Shown here in pieces: positions 44,391 through 52,517 of a stretch of 64,000 nt of DNA; position 1 is the stretch's first letter, and each line of letters opens with the position of its first letter. The stretch covers positions 863,101 to 927,100 of the forward strand of contig NZ_CP036455.1 in the NCBI RefSeq assembly GCF_004323735.1, given 5' to 3'. Source of the DNA: Streptomonospora litoralis. Its GTDB lineage: Bacteria > Actinomycetota > Actinomycetes > Streptosporangiales > Streptosporangiaceae. Position numbers and translations under genes: made by a program. The notes under the pieces were generated by a model. It was not told the origin of the DNA, ran no database searches, and saw nothing but the letters and a program-made list of their open reading frames with translations.

Positions 44391-45662
44391 ATGACCCACG
44401 AAACGGCGCACGACAACCGGCTGCGCAGCCTGGCCGCGCAGTACGGCACCCCGCTCTACGTCTACGACGCCGACTCCTTCGGCCGCCAGTACCGCGGACT
44501 GCGGGAGGCCCTGTGCCCGCGCGTCGAGATGTTCTTCTCGCTCAAGGCCAACCCCAACGTCTCGGTCTGCGCCCTGCTGCACTCCTACGGGGCCCGTGCC
44601 GAGGTCTCGTCACTGGTCGAGCTGCGCACCGCCCGCCGCGCGGGCGTCGCGCCCGAGGACATCATCTTCCTCGGGCCCGGCAAGAGCGCAGCGGAGCTCG
44701 CCGCCTGCCTGGACGAGGGGATCGCCGCCGTAGTGTGCGAGTCGTTCGGCGAACTGGAGTCACTCGACCGCATCGCCGCCGACCGCGGGCAGCGGGCTCC
44801 TGTGACCCTGCGGGTCAACCCCGCCTTCTCGGTGAAGGGGTCGCGGTTGACCATGGGCGGCAAGCCCCGCCAGTTCGGGATCGACGAACAGGCCCTGTAC
44901 GAAGCCCCCGACCTGGTCGACCGGTTCCCGTCGCTGCGGATCGCGGGCGTGCACGCCTACATGGGCACCCGCATCCTCGCGTCCGAGGTCGTGGAGGAGA
45001 ACACCGCGAAGATCCTGGACATGGCCGAGCGCATCGCCGAGCGCTTGGGCTTCCCCCTTGAGCTCGTCGACATCGGTGGCGGCCTGGGCATCGCCTACTT
45101 CCACGGTGAGTCCGACCTCGACGCGGCCGAACTAACCGAGCGGATCAACCCCGTGCTGGAGAAGTTCGCCGCCGCCCGGCCGCAGACCCGGATGATCATG
45201 GAGTTGGGGCGGTACCTCACCGCGCCCGCCGGCGAATACGTAGTCGGTGTGCGCTACGTCAAGGAGTCCATGGGGGAGAGTTTCGCGGTATCCGACGGCG
45301 GAACCCACCACCACATGGCCGCGGTGGGAATCGGCTCTTTCGTCAAGCGCAACTTTCCGATCCGCCTCGTCGGCGCCGAGCCCGCCGCCCCGACCCGGCC
45401 CTGGAACGTCACCGGCCCCCTGTGCACGCCCAACGACACCCTGGTCACCAAAGCGGAGCTGCCCGACCCGAAACCGGGGGACCTGCTGGCCGTCGGCCGC
45501 TCCGGAGCCTACGGCCCAAGCGCCTCGCCCGGACTCTTCCTCAGCCACGGCTACCCGGCCGAAGTCCTGGTGCACGAGGGCCGGGAACTGCTCATCCGGG
45601 AACGCGATACCCCGGACGACCTCTTCGCCAAACAGCGCCTGCACGCCTTCCCCGCACGCTGA
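44391..45662 (+). CDS. type III PLP-dependent decarboxylase (BtrK/DapDC-like)
   Basis: 423 residues from the ATG at 44391 (AAAGGA upstream); a GTG at 44358 overlapping the ligase stop is an alternative. Alanine-racemase-like barrel with PLP lysine Lys52 in FFSLKANPN, phosphate loop DIGGGLGIAY, and the C-terminal barrel with Cys345 and Asp349 in GPLCTPND, which complete the active site across the dimer. Family members decarboxylate diaminopimelate, ornithine or, in BtrK, glutamyl-ACP. Context predicts decarboxylation of an aminoacyl-ACP2. The free amino-acid substrate cannot be read from the sequence. Confidence 0.88.
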   Translation: MTHETAHDNRLRSLAAQYGTPLYVYDADSFGRQYRGLREALCPRVEMFFSLKANPNVSVCALLHSYGARAEVSSLVELRTARRAGVAPEDIIFLGPGKSAAELAACLDEGIAAVVCESFGELESLDRIAADRGQRAPVTLRVNPAFSVKGSRLTMGGKPRQFGIDEQALYEAPDLVDRFPSLRIAGVHAYMGTRILASEVVEENTAKILDMAERIAERLGFPLELVDIGGGLGIAYFHGESDLDAAELTERINPVLEKFAAARPQTRMIMELGRYLTAPAGEYVVGVRYVKESMGESFAVSDGGTHHHMAAVGIGSFVKRNFPIRLVGAEPAAPTRPWNVTGPLCTPNDTLVTKAELPDPKPGDLLAVGRSGAYGPSASPGLFLSHGYPAEVLVHEGRELLIRERDTPDDLFAKQRLHAFPAR

Positions 45663-45706
45663 ACCGATCCTGATTTTCCAATCCGCATCTCAAGGAGTAC
45701 ACCGCG

Positions 45707-45994
45707 ATGACCGACACCGCCCCCGCCCCCTCCAGCGCCGCATCCGCCCGCGACCGGGTCGCCGGCCGCATCATCGATGCCCTCGCCCAGGTCCTCAAGC
45801 AGGACCCCGCCTCCCTGACAGCCGGCACCCGCCTCTTCGACGACCTGGGACTGGACTCCACGACGGTGCTGGAGCTGCTGATGCGCCTGGAGGAGGAGCT
45901 GGAGGTCGAGTTCGACACCGAAGGGCTGGAGCAGCACCACTTCGAGACGGTGGACACCCTGACCGACTTCGCCGTCGCGCAGTTGGAGAGCTAG
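45707..45994 (+). CDS. acyl carrier protein 2 (BtrI-like)
   Basis: 95 residues. Ser51 in DDLGLDSTTVLELLMRLEEE is the phosphopantetheine site. The T-T-V after the Ser and the very acidic helix II distinguish it from ACP1, so the two carriers probably serve different partners. AAGGAG precedes the ATG. Position directly after the ATP-grasp and decarboxylase genes supports a role as the aminoacyl carrier. Confidence 0.9.
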   Translation: MTDTAPAPSSAASARDRVAGRIIDALAQVLKQDPASLTAGTRLFDDLGLDSTTVLELLMRLEEELEVEFDTEGLEQHHFETVDTLTDFAVAQLES

Positions 45995-45999
45995 CGGCC

Positions 46000-46914
46000 G
46001 TGTTCAGCCACGCACCTTCCCTCATAGCCGCGCAGCGGCGGCGAAGCCCGTCGTCGCCGCTGCGGCCGGTCGCGGCCCGGCACCGCGTATTCGGTCCCGG
46101 TGCGCCGTTCGACACGGCCGGCCTGCCCTATATGCGCGACATCGCAGCCTTCGCCGGTGTCGCCCTGCGGCCCGACTTCGACCCCTATACGGCGCTGTGT
46201 AACAGTTACGCGTCCATGTCCCGGGCGATGCTGGATGCGCTGGGTCCGCTCGGCCACGTGGACGGCATCCTCGTGGCCCACAGCACCCCGGAGCTGGGCT
46301 CGACCTCCCCGGCCTTCGCCCTCAGCACGGCGCTGCCGTCGGCGCGCCTGGCGTTCGCGGTCTCCGACCAGGGCACCGCCTCGCCCTACACCGCCCTGCG
46401 CATCGCCGGCGACCTGGTTCGCGGGGCCGGGTTGCGCCGAGTGCTATTGGTGGTGCTGGAGGCGAGCACGCTGCCCTACGACACCCGGCCGCCGGAAGAG
46501 ACCGTGCCCGTCCGAGACTCCGCGGCGGCAGTCGTGCTGGAAGCCGGAGAACCCGGCGCCGACGGGCCGGAAACGGCCACGACGCTGGCGCAGCGTGCCG
46601 GTCTGGACCCGCGCGCCTTGCCAGGGGCCCTCGCCCGGGAGCTCGACGGGATCCTCGACGGCCGCGAGCCGGAGGCGATCGTATGCGGAGCGGGGCTGGA
46701 CCCCGAGCTGATCCCGGGGCACTATTCCGGAGTGCATACCGCCGCGCCCGGTCGGCCCAACACCGGTACCTGGGCCGCCCTCGCCGAGCCCGAACCAGCC
46801 GCGGCTACCGGCCGACCACTCGTCCTCGTCGACTTCGAACCCCTGCTCGGCTGCCTGAGTGCAGTCGCGCTCGACAAGCCCGTGTCCGGTGACCCGGTGG
46901 AGGTGGAGCGATGA
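46000..46914 (+). CDS. KAS III-like thiolase-fold protein without active-site Cys
   Basis: 304 residues from the GTG at 46000 (GGAGAG nine nt upstream). The frame runs far upstream without homology. It has the thiolase pattern ILVAHSTPELGSTSPAF, then VSDQGTASPYTALRIAGDLV, where alignment to the KAS III gene at 42004 puts Thr126 in place of the nucleophilic Cys. PVRDSAAAVVLEAG and PGRPNTGTW mark the C-terminal half. It could be a non-elongating partner (chain-length-factor-like), or a transferase using other residues. The next ATG overlaps its stop. Confidence 0.68.
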   Translation: MFSHAPSLIAAQRRRSPSSPLRPVAARHRVFGPGAPFDTAGLPYMRDIAAFAGVALRPDFDPYTALCNSYASMSRAMLDALGPLGHVDGILVAHSTPELGSTSPAFALSTALPSARLAFAVSDQGTASPYTALRIAGDLVRGAGLRRVLLVVLEASTLPYDTRPPEETVPVRDSAAAVVLEAGEPGADGPETATTLAQRAGLDPRALPGALARELDGILDGREPEAIVCGAGLDPELIPGHYSGVHTAAPGRPNTGTWAALAEPEPAAATGRPLVLVDFEPLLGCLSAVALDKPVSGDPVEVER

Positions 46915-47576
46915 CCGAGGCACCGCCCGCTGCGGAGTCCGCGGCCACCGGCGGGCACGACCCGACCGCCCCCGCCAGCCCCGACGGGGTCCGGTTGCGT
47001 GCCCGCGAGGCGGGCCTGTGCGCGGCGCTGCGAATGCTGTCGGACGGAGCGGGGGCCGGAATCCCGCAGGGCCCCGGCGGCCACGTGGTCGCGCTCGACC
47101 GGCCCGGAGTCCCGCAGGCAGCCACGGAGCTGCGCTTAGACGGGGGGACCCTCACGTTTGGGGCGGCCCCACAGGGGCTCGAAGGAAACCCCCCGGCGCC
47201 GCCTGCCTGGACAGCGGGCCTGGCCTGGCTGCGCCTGGGCTGCTCGGAGCGGCTTCTCGCTTCCTGCCTGGGCTACCTGGGCGAACGGACCGCGGGAGGC
47301 TCGCCGCTTCTTGTGCAGCAGATGGTCCGTGGTCAGCTCGCCGAGGTCCGCGGCAGCCAGCTGGAGGCGGAACTCGTTCTCGGCGCCGGCGCCGGCCCGG
47401 ACGTGCTCCAAGACGTGCACGAAGCACTCACCCGGGCCGACCGCGTCCTGTGCCGGCTGCTCGGTGCGTCCAGCGTCTTGGAGTCCGGACCGGGCCAGGA
47501 GGCGTATGCGTCCGAGCTGCTGGCCGACGTCTACACCCCCGCCCCCTTCCAGCGCACCCGGGAGGCAGCCCTATGA
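46911..47576 (+). CDS. stand-alone acyl-CoA dehydrogenase C-terminal-half protein
   Basis: 221 residues. Residues ~101-215 match the helical C-terminal domain of acyl-CoA dehydrogenases: AWLRLGCSERLLASCLGYLG, ERTAGGSPLLVQQMVRGQLA and EVRGSQLEAEL mirror the usual 'YareRkqFGrpLaefQ..r..LAdm...leaar' pattern. The N-terminal FAD/substrate domains are missing and residues 1-55 are low complexity. It is not an obvious frameshift remnant, because it is precisely coupled to both neighbours by ATGA overlaps. It may be a structural subunit for the dehydrogenase encoded next. Codon 76 is TTA. Confidence 0.65.
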   Translation: MTEAPPAAESAATGGHDPTAPASPDGVRLRAREAGLCAALRMLSDGAGAGIPQGPGGHVVALDRPGVPQAATELRLDGGTLTFGAAPQGLEGNPPAPPAWTAGLAWLRLGCSERLLASCLGYLGERTAGGSPLLVQQMVRGQLAEVRGSQLEAELVLGAGAGPDVLQDVHEALTRADRVLCRLLGASSVLESGPGQEAYASELLADVYTPAPFQRTREAAL

Positions 47577-48739
47577 GCGAACCGAGCCCCGACAACCTGG
47601 CCGGCCTGCGCGAGCACGTCCGAGCCTGGAGCGAAGAGCTGGGACCGATCACCCCCCGGCTGGAGCGCGACCCGTCGTCGGTGGCCGACTACCTCGGCTC
47701 CGCGGCGTTTCGCGCCCAAGCCCGCATGGCCGTCCCCCCGGAGTACCGGCTGCCGCCCCAAGGACCCGATGAGGACCTGGTCCCGGGTCACACCACAGCT
47801 GTGCACCGGGTCGTCATGGCCGAGGAGATGGCGGCCGTCGACCCCGCCATTCTGCTGGCCGCCCCCGGCGCCTCCATGGCCGGCGGCATCGTCGAGGTGA
47901 TGGCCGACGACGAGCAGCGACAACGGTTCTTCCGGCGCGTCCAGGAGTACCCGACCTGGACTTTCTTCGCTCTGACCGAGCCCGCGCACGGTTCCGACGC
48001 GATGGGCGTGGAAAGCACCCTCGCCCCCGCCGGTGGTGGCGACTTCGAGCTGAGCGGCGCCAAGCGCTACGTCGGTAACGCCGCCCGCGCCCGACTGGGC
48101 GTGGTGATCGCCCGCACCCGCCCCGGACCGCTGGGCATAGCCGCGGCCCTCGTCGACACCGGCGACCCCGGGTTCACCGCGACACCGCTGCCGACCCTGG
48201 GCATGCGCGGCAACCAGGTCTGTGCCGTGGAGATGGATCGCGTCCGCGTCCGGGCCGAGGACGTCCTGGGCAGGCACCTGCCGGCCAGCCGGCGCGGCAT
48301 CTGGAGCGCCCTGCGGTTCCTCGACGGGTTCCGGCCGGGCGTGGCGGCAATGGCGGTGGGGATCGCAAGAGCCGCGCACACCTACCTCACGCAGCACCGG
48401 GAGGAACTGCCCGTCGACAGCACGGAGCGAGTGCGGGCGATGGGGCGCCGCGTCGACGCGGCCCGTCTGATGGCGCTGGACGCGGCACGGGCCTATGACG
48501 CCGACCGCGAGGACGCCGGACACCGCGCTTCGGCCGCCAAGTACCGCGCCTGCCGACTCGCCGAGGAGGCCACCGCCGAGGCGCTCGTCCTCCTCGGGCC
48601 GGGCGCGCGGATCGACCATCCCGCGCTGGACCGGTACGCGCGCGACGCCCGCGCCGTCGAGTTCATGGAAGGAACGCGCAACGTGCACCGGCTCAACGTG
48701 TTCCAAGGAGTCGTGCGCGGGCGGTTGAGCGCCGCCTAG
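47573..48739 (+). CDS. acyl-CoA/acyl-ACP dehydrogenase 3
   Basis: 388 residues, classical length. FALTEPAHGSD is the FAD/substrate loop, GAKRYVGNAARA precedes the beta domain, and the catalytic Glu366 is present in VEFMEGTRNVHRLNVF. It is the only one of the operon's dehydrogenase-like proteins with an unmodified catalytic site. ATG behind GGAGG with a 4-nt overlap to the half-dehydrogenase. It may oxidise the aminoacyl- or extended chain on ACP2, comparable to carrier-bound prolyl dehydrogenases (inference). Confidence 0.85.
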   Translation: MSEPSPDNLAGLREHVRAWSEELGPITPRLERDPSSVADYLGSAAFRAQARMAVPPEYRLPPQGPDEDLVPGHTTAVHRVVMAEEMAAVDPAILLAAPGASMAGGIVEVMADDEQRQRFFRRVQEYPTWTFFALTEPAHGSDAMGVESTLAPAGGGDFELSGAKRYVGNAARARLGVVIARTRPGPLGIAAALVDTGDPGFTATPLPTLGMRGNQVCAVEMDRVRVRAEDVLGRHLPASRRGIWSALRFLDGFRPGVAAMAVGIARAAHTYLTQHREELPVDSTERVRAMGRRVDAARLMALDAARAYDADREDAGHRASAAKYRACRLAEEATAEALVLLGPGARIDHPALDRYARDARAVEFMEGTRNVHRLNVFQGVVRGRLSAA

Positions 48740-48840
48740 CGCGCCGACCGGAAGCGCCCCCGGTGTCTGCGGGCGGTACGCCTGGAGGCCGGGAGTGAGC
48801 CGCCGGTCCGCGGGCGGAGAACGAAGAGGGAAGGTATGAG

Positions 48841-50271
48841 TTGACAGCGTCCGACTCCGACTCCGACGCCGGTGCCCCGGCCCGGCCGAGCACCCGTCGT
48901 GCAGTACTGCGCCTGGGCGCGCCCATCATCGTCGCCAACCTGGTCAACGTCTTCCTGCCGTTCGTGGTGCTTGCCCTGATGGGACGGATGAGCGACGAGG
49001 CCGTCTACCTGCGCTCGCTCTTCCTGCCGATGTCCCAGCTCTTCGTTGCGTTCGTCGTCGCCGTGGACATGAGCAACCAGGTAGCCGTCGCGGTGGCCCA
49101 TGGGGCAAAGCGGCGCACTGACGTCGTCGCCACGACGGTCAACACGGCGCGCATCGCCTTCGGCGGGGGAATCGTGCTCGTCGCGGCGCTCGCCGCGGCC
49201 GCACCCCTGTTCGCCGACCTGCTCCACGTCGAGGAGGCGGCCCGGGCCGAGTTCCTCGCCTTCGCGCGCTGGACGTCGGCCGCCCTGGTGCTCCAGTTCG
49301 GCCCGGCCGTGTGCGCCTCGGCGCTGCGAGGGATCGGGCGGGCACAGGCGGCGATGGCGGTCGTGGCCACCCTGGCGGTACTGGAGACCGCCGGTGTGGT
49401 CGTGGTCGGTCTGTGGGCGGGCATGGGGCCGATGAGCCTCCCGGCGAGCATCGCGGTCTCCAGCGTGTGCGCAGCGGCCGTAGGGCTGGTGCTGCTGCGG
49501 CGCGAGGGACTGGGCGGCGCCGCCTGGATGCTGCCTCTCAGTGCCGAGCCCGCCCGCTGGCTGCTGCGGGTGGGCGTGCCCGTGGCGGGGACGCATCTGC
49601 TGCTGACCGGTTTCACCACGGCGCAGCTGAGCGTGATCGGTCCCTATGGGCCCGAGGCGGTGGCGGGTTTCGCCGCGGCCAATACCTTCCAGGGAGTCCT
49701 TCTGCAGCCGGCGATCGCGCTCGGCACCGCCACCGCGATCCTGCTCAACCAGAATGTCGGTGCCGGCCGCGGCGCCCGGCACGGCCGTACGCTCCGAGCC
49801 GGTATGGAGGCGGCCGTGGTGGTCTACGCCGCGATCGCCCTGGCCGTGTGGTCGGGGGCCGACCTCATCGGCGCCGTGGCCAGTGCCAATCCCGCGATGG
49901 CCGCTGAGACCGCGCGCTTCTTCGCCATCGTCGGCCTCACTTACGTGCTCATGGGAAGCCTGCTGACGCTGTTCACCATCATGGAACAGGTCGGCATGGG
50001 CTTTTCGGCCCTCACCCTGAACATCGCCTATTTCGCCGCGCTGGTGGTGGTCGGTGCGCATGTCAGCGCGCGTATGGGCGATCCCGATGGGCTGTACTGG
50101 ACGCTGGCCGTGGGCAATGTGATCGGCCCCACCTGCGCGGTGGCGGTCGTCCCCCTCGTCTTGCGCCGGTTGCGCGAGCGCACCGCCGCGGCCGCCGCGG
50201 CCGCCCCGGCCGTCGGCGGGGACACTGCGCCCGCCCCCATGGCAGATGCGAGAACGGAGTCCGACCAGTGA
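48841..50271 (+). CDS. MATE-family efflux transporter
   Basis: 476 residues, about twelve transmembrane helices in two related halves (APIIVANLVNVFLPFVVLAL opening the first, VGVPVAGTHLLLTGF opening the second). The MATE-type QNVGAGRGARHGR loop between helices is present, and the N-terminal helix lacks an exporter signal peptide. TTG start at 48841 behind AGGGAAGG. 101 nt separate it from the dehydrogenase, so an internal promoter is possible. Expected to export the operon's product and so provide self-protection. Confidence 0.85.
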   Translation: MTASDSDSDAGAPARPSTRRAVLRLGAPIIVANLVNVFLPFVVLALMGRMSDEAVYLRSLFLPMSQLFVAFVVAVDMSNQVAVAVAHGAKRRTDVVATTVNTARIAFGGGIVLVAALAAAAPLFADLLHVEEAARAEFLAFARWTSAALVLQFGPAVCASALRGIGRAQAAMAVVATLAVLETAGVVVVGLWAGMGPMSLPASIAVSSVCAAAVGLVLLRREGLGGAAWMLPLSAEPARWLLRVGVPVAGTHLLLTGFTTAQLSVIGPYGPEAVAGFAAANTFQGVLLQPAIALGTATAILLNQNVGAGRGARHGRTLRAGMEAAVVVYAAIALAVWSGADLIGAVASANPAMAAETARFFAIVGLTYVLMGSLLTLFTIMEQVGMGFSALTLNIAYFAALVVVGAHVSARMGDPDGLYWTLAVGNVIGPTCAVAVVPLVLRRLRERTAAAAAAAPAVGGDTAPAPMADARTESDQ

Positions 50272-51761
50272 ACGCCGACACCCGAACTGTCCACACCCGC
50301 ACCGTCCCCGCACCGGGGCGGCCCGACCGCGCCCCTCTCACTTGGGGGCAGCGCCAGGTCTACCGGGACATGCACCGCGCCGCGGCCGGCAAACCCTACA
50401 ACGACGGCGGCGGCATCCGGCTGCCGGAAGGGCTGGACCTGGATGCGGCGCTCGACGTCGTCGTCGCGCTGGTCCAGCGCCACGAGTCGCTGCGCACGAC
50501 CGTCGGACCCGGGTCCGACGGCGCGCTCGTCCAGCGCGTGGCGGACTCGTGCGAGCTGCGCATCGAGGTCGTCGAACTGCCGGACAGCGCCCTCGACGAG
50601 GTGCTGTCGCTGGTGGCTGCCGAAGAGGAGCGCTTGCTCGGCACCGTCTTCGACGTCTCCGCCGATCCGCTGGTGCGCCCGGTCGTCTTCTGCCACCGCG
50701 GCGTTCCGGGGGGCGTTTCGCTGGCCGTGCCGAAGATCGCGGCGGATCTGGCCGGAGTCCGGCTGCTGATGGCCGACCTCGCCGCTCTGGCCGAGTCGGC
50801 CGCGAGCGGACGGCCGGCGCCGCCGCCTCCCGAGGGCCGGCAGCCCTTCGACCAGGCGCTGTACGAGCAGTCGGCGGACGGCCGCCGGGTCGAGGCCAGT
50901 GCGTTGCGCCGCATCCGCGAGGAATACGCCGCGTTCCCCGCCCGCCTGTTCGGACCGCCCGCCGAGCCCATGCCGCAGCGCTACTGGCGCGGCGGGATCG
51001 TTTCCCGGGCGATTCCGATGGCCGCTGGTGCGATCGCGGCGCGCCGGCGAACCGGTACCACCGTCGTCCTGCTCGCCGCCGCGTCGGCCGTGCTAGCCCA
51101 CAGCGCGGGCCGGTCCGGTATCGGCCTGCAGCTCATCTCCCGCAATCGTCACGCAGCGGACCAGCGCGCAGTCGTCGGCACGGTCGTGCAGAACGTGCCC
51201 GCGGTACTGCGGGTCGGCGGACTCGGATTCACCGAGCTTCTCACCGCGACGTGGTCGCGGACGATGCGCGCCTACCGGGCAGCGCAGTTCGACCTCGCCC
51301 GCGCGGCCGACGTGCTGGCGGAGGTCGAGAGATCCCGCGGCGAGACCGTCGACGCCGACTGCTACTTCAACGACACCCGCGCCGACCACGCGCCCGGTCC
51401 GAACGCGGCCGCAGCGGACTCCGCCGATATCCGCGCGGCACAGGCCGAAACCGAGTTCCGCTGGGAGGAGCGCGTCGAGCACGACGCGCTGAGCGTCTTC
51501 GTCGAGGTCTTCGACCATCCCGGCCGGACCGGACTGATGCGCCTGTGCATGTACGTCGATACGGCCCAGGTGCCACCGGGGCTGGCCAGGCGGATGCTGC
51601 TGGCGGTGGAGAGGCTGCTGGTGGAGGCGTCCGACAGGGATTTGTCCGCCGCCGAAGTGGCATCGCTCGCCGCAGTCGAGCCCAGCGACGCCGACCGCGC
51701 CGAGGACCCCGGAGACGGCCGGCGGAGCGCGTCGTGGCGGACCCGCGGCACGCCGGGATAG
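50268..51761 (+). CDS. free-standing condensation-domain-like acyltransferase with degenerate active site
   Basis: 497 residues. The NRPS condensation/CoA-dependent acyltransferase fold is shown by LTWGQRQVYRDMH (C1-like), HESLRTTV (C2-like), the HHxxxDG region and NDTRAD...FRWEERVEHD near the C-terminal half. The catalytic motif reads PKIAADL (155-161): the second His is Lys156, Asp160 is kept and Gly is Leu161. Normal His-assisted amide formation is therefore questionable. GTG overlaps the transporter stop. As last gene of the operon it is the obvious candidate to join or bind the two carrier-bound chains. Confidence 0.72.
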   Translation: MNADTRTVHTRTVPAPGRPDRAPLTWGQRQVYRDMHRAAAGKPYNDGGGIRLPEGLDLDAALDVVVALVQRHESLRTTVGPGSDGALVQRVADSCELRIEVVELPDSALDEVLSLVAAEEERLLGTVFDVSADPLVRPVVFCHRGVPGGVSLAVPKIAADLAGVRLLMADLAALAESAASGRPAPPPPEGRQPFDQALYEQSADGRRVEASALRRIREEYAAFPARLFGPPAEPMPQRYWRGGIVSRAIPMAAGAIAARRRTGTTVVLLAAASAVLAHSAGRSGIGLQLISRNRHAADQRAVVGTVVQNVPAVLRVGGLGFTELLTATWSRTMRAYRAAQFDLARAADVLAEVERSRGETVDADCYFNDTRADHAPGPNAAAADSADIRAAQAETEFRWEERVEHDALSVFVEVFDHPGRTGLMRLCMYVDTAQVPPGLARRMLLAVERLLVEASDRDLSAAEVASLAAVEPSDADRAEDPGDGRRSASWRTRGTPG

Positions 51762-52044
51762 GCCGCGTAAGGGCAGGGCCGTATCGGTCCGGCTCCCTCG
51801 TGCAGTCGGGCCGTGCTGCCCCCCAGCGGCTGGTGCGGCCCCACCACCCGCGGCCGGGCTGCGGGCCGACGGTGAAATGTGCGGCGGCCCGGTCGGCAGT
51901 GCAGCCATGCATCCGGAAGAAAGGTTTCCAGTTTCTAGTGAATTCCGTGTTTAGAATTGTGTGCATCGGCGGCCGACTGAAATGCTAGTGGGCCTGGGTG
52001 ATTTCATCCGCTGAGCTGGCTTGCGTCGCGGCTGGTCAGGAGGT
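51762..52044. other. spacer after the operon with a low-GC patch
   Basis: No gene. Bases ~51915-52015 are much more A/T-rich than the surroundings and adjoin the transposase remnant, suggesting inserted DNA. Confidence 0.4.
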
Positions 52045-52408
52045 CTAGAGAAGGTAGAGCGGACGTGCGATGAACGCGTAGTTCGCCCACCGGTACGCCG
52101 CAGGAATGCTCGCGACCCCCGGTAGCCCGCCCAGCACCTCGATCGCCGCACCACGCAGCAGCGCCATGTTCTGCGGAGCGTTGCCCGTGCACCCTCGCGA
52201 GGCGTCCTCGCCCGAGCTCACATCGCGGATGTGGTGGCGCACCGATGCCCCAGTGCCCGCGCACCAGGAACGCCGGCTCCGAGGCTGTGGCGCGTCCGGC
52301 CGTGCGCACCACCTGACGGGCGTGGGGAAGCACGATTCTCGGTGCGGTCAGCGCCCTCGCGGGTGGCTTCCACCACCGGCGCCTGTTCCATGGCAGACCG
52401 GGGCGCAA
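52045..52408 (-). pseudogene. ISAs1-family transposase remnant
   Basis: Two frames of the minus strand together give the end of an ISAs1-type (H-repeat) transposase. In one frame ALTAPRIVLPHARQVVR and then RGHWGIG match the conserved 'LPHA.Q..RI' and 'RGHWaIENrLH' segments. In another frame RHHIRDVSSGEDASR followed by TGNAPQNMALLRGAAIEVL matches the 'LHHVRDVTFgEDasr.RtGnaPr.MA.LRNlAigvLR' C-terminus. The frame changes between them, ~100 residues of the usual middle and the N-terminal half are missing, and no terminal inverted repeats were found. It is inactive and marks past insertion at the cluster edge. Confidence 0.75.
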
Positions 52409-52517
52409 CGGGGGCCTTGGAGGGCAAAGAGGTGGGGGCCCGGTTCTTCCAGCGGGCTCCGTTGTTGTGTGTGCGGGCTACTCTAGGATCGCTACGGGGC
52501 TGTGACCAGTACTGCCA

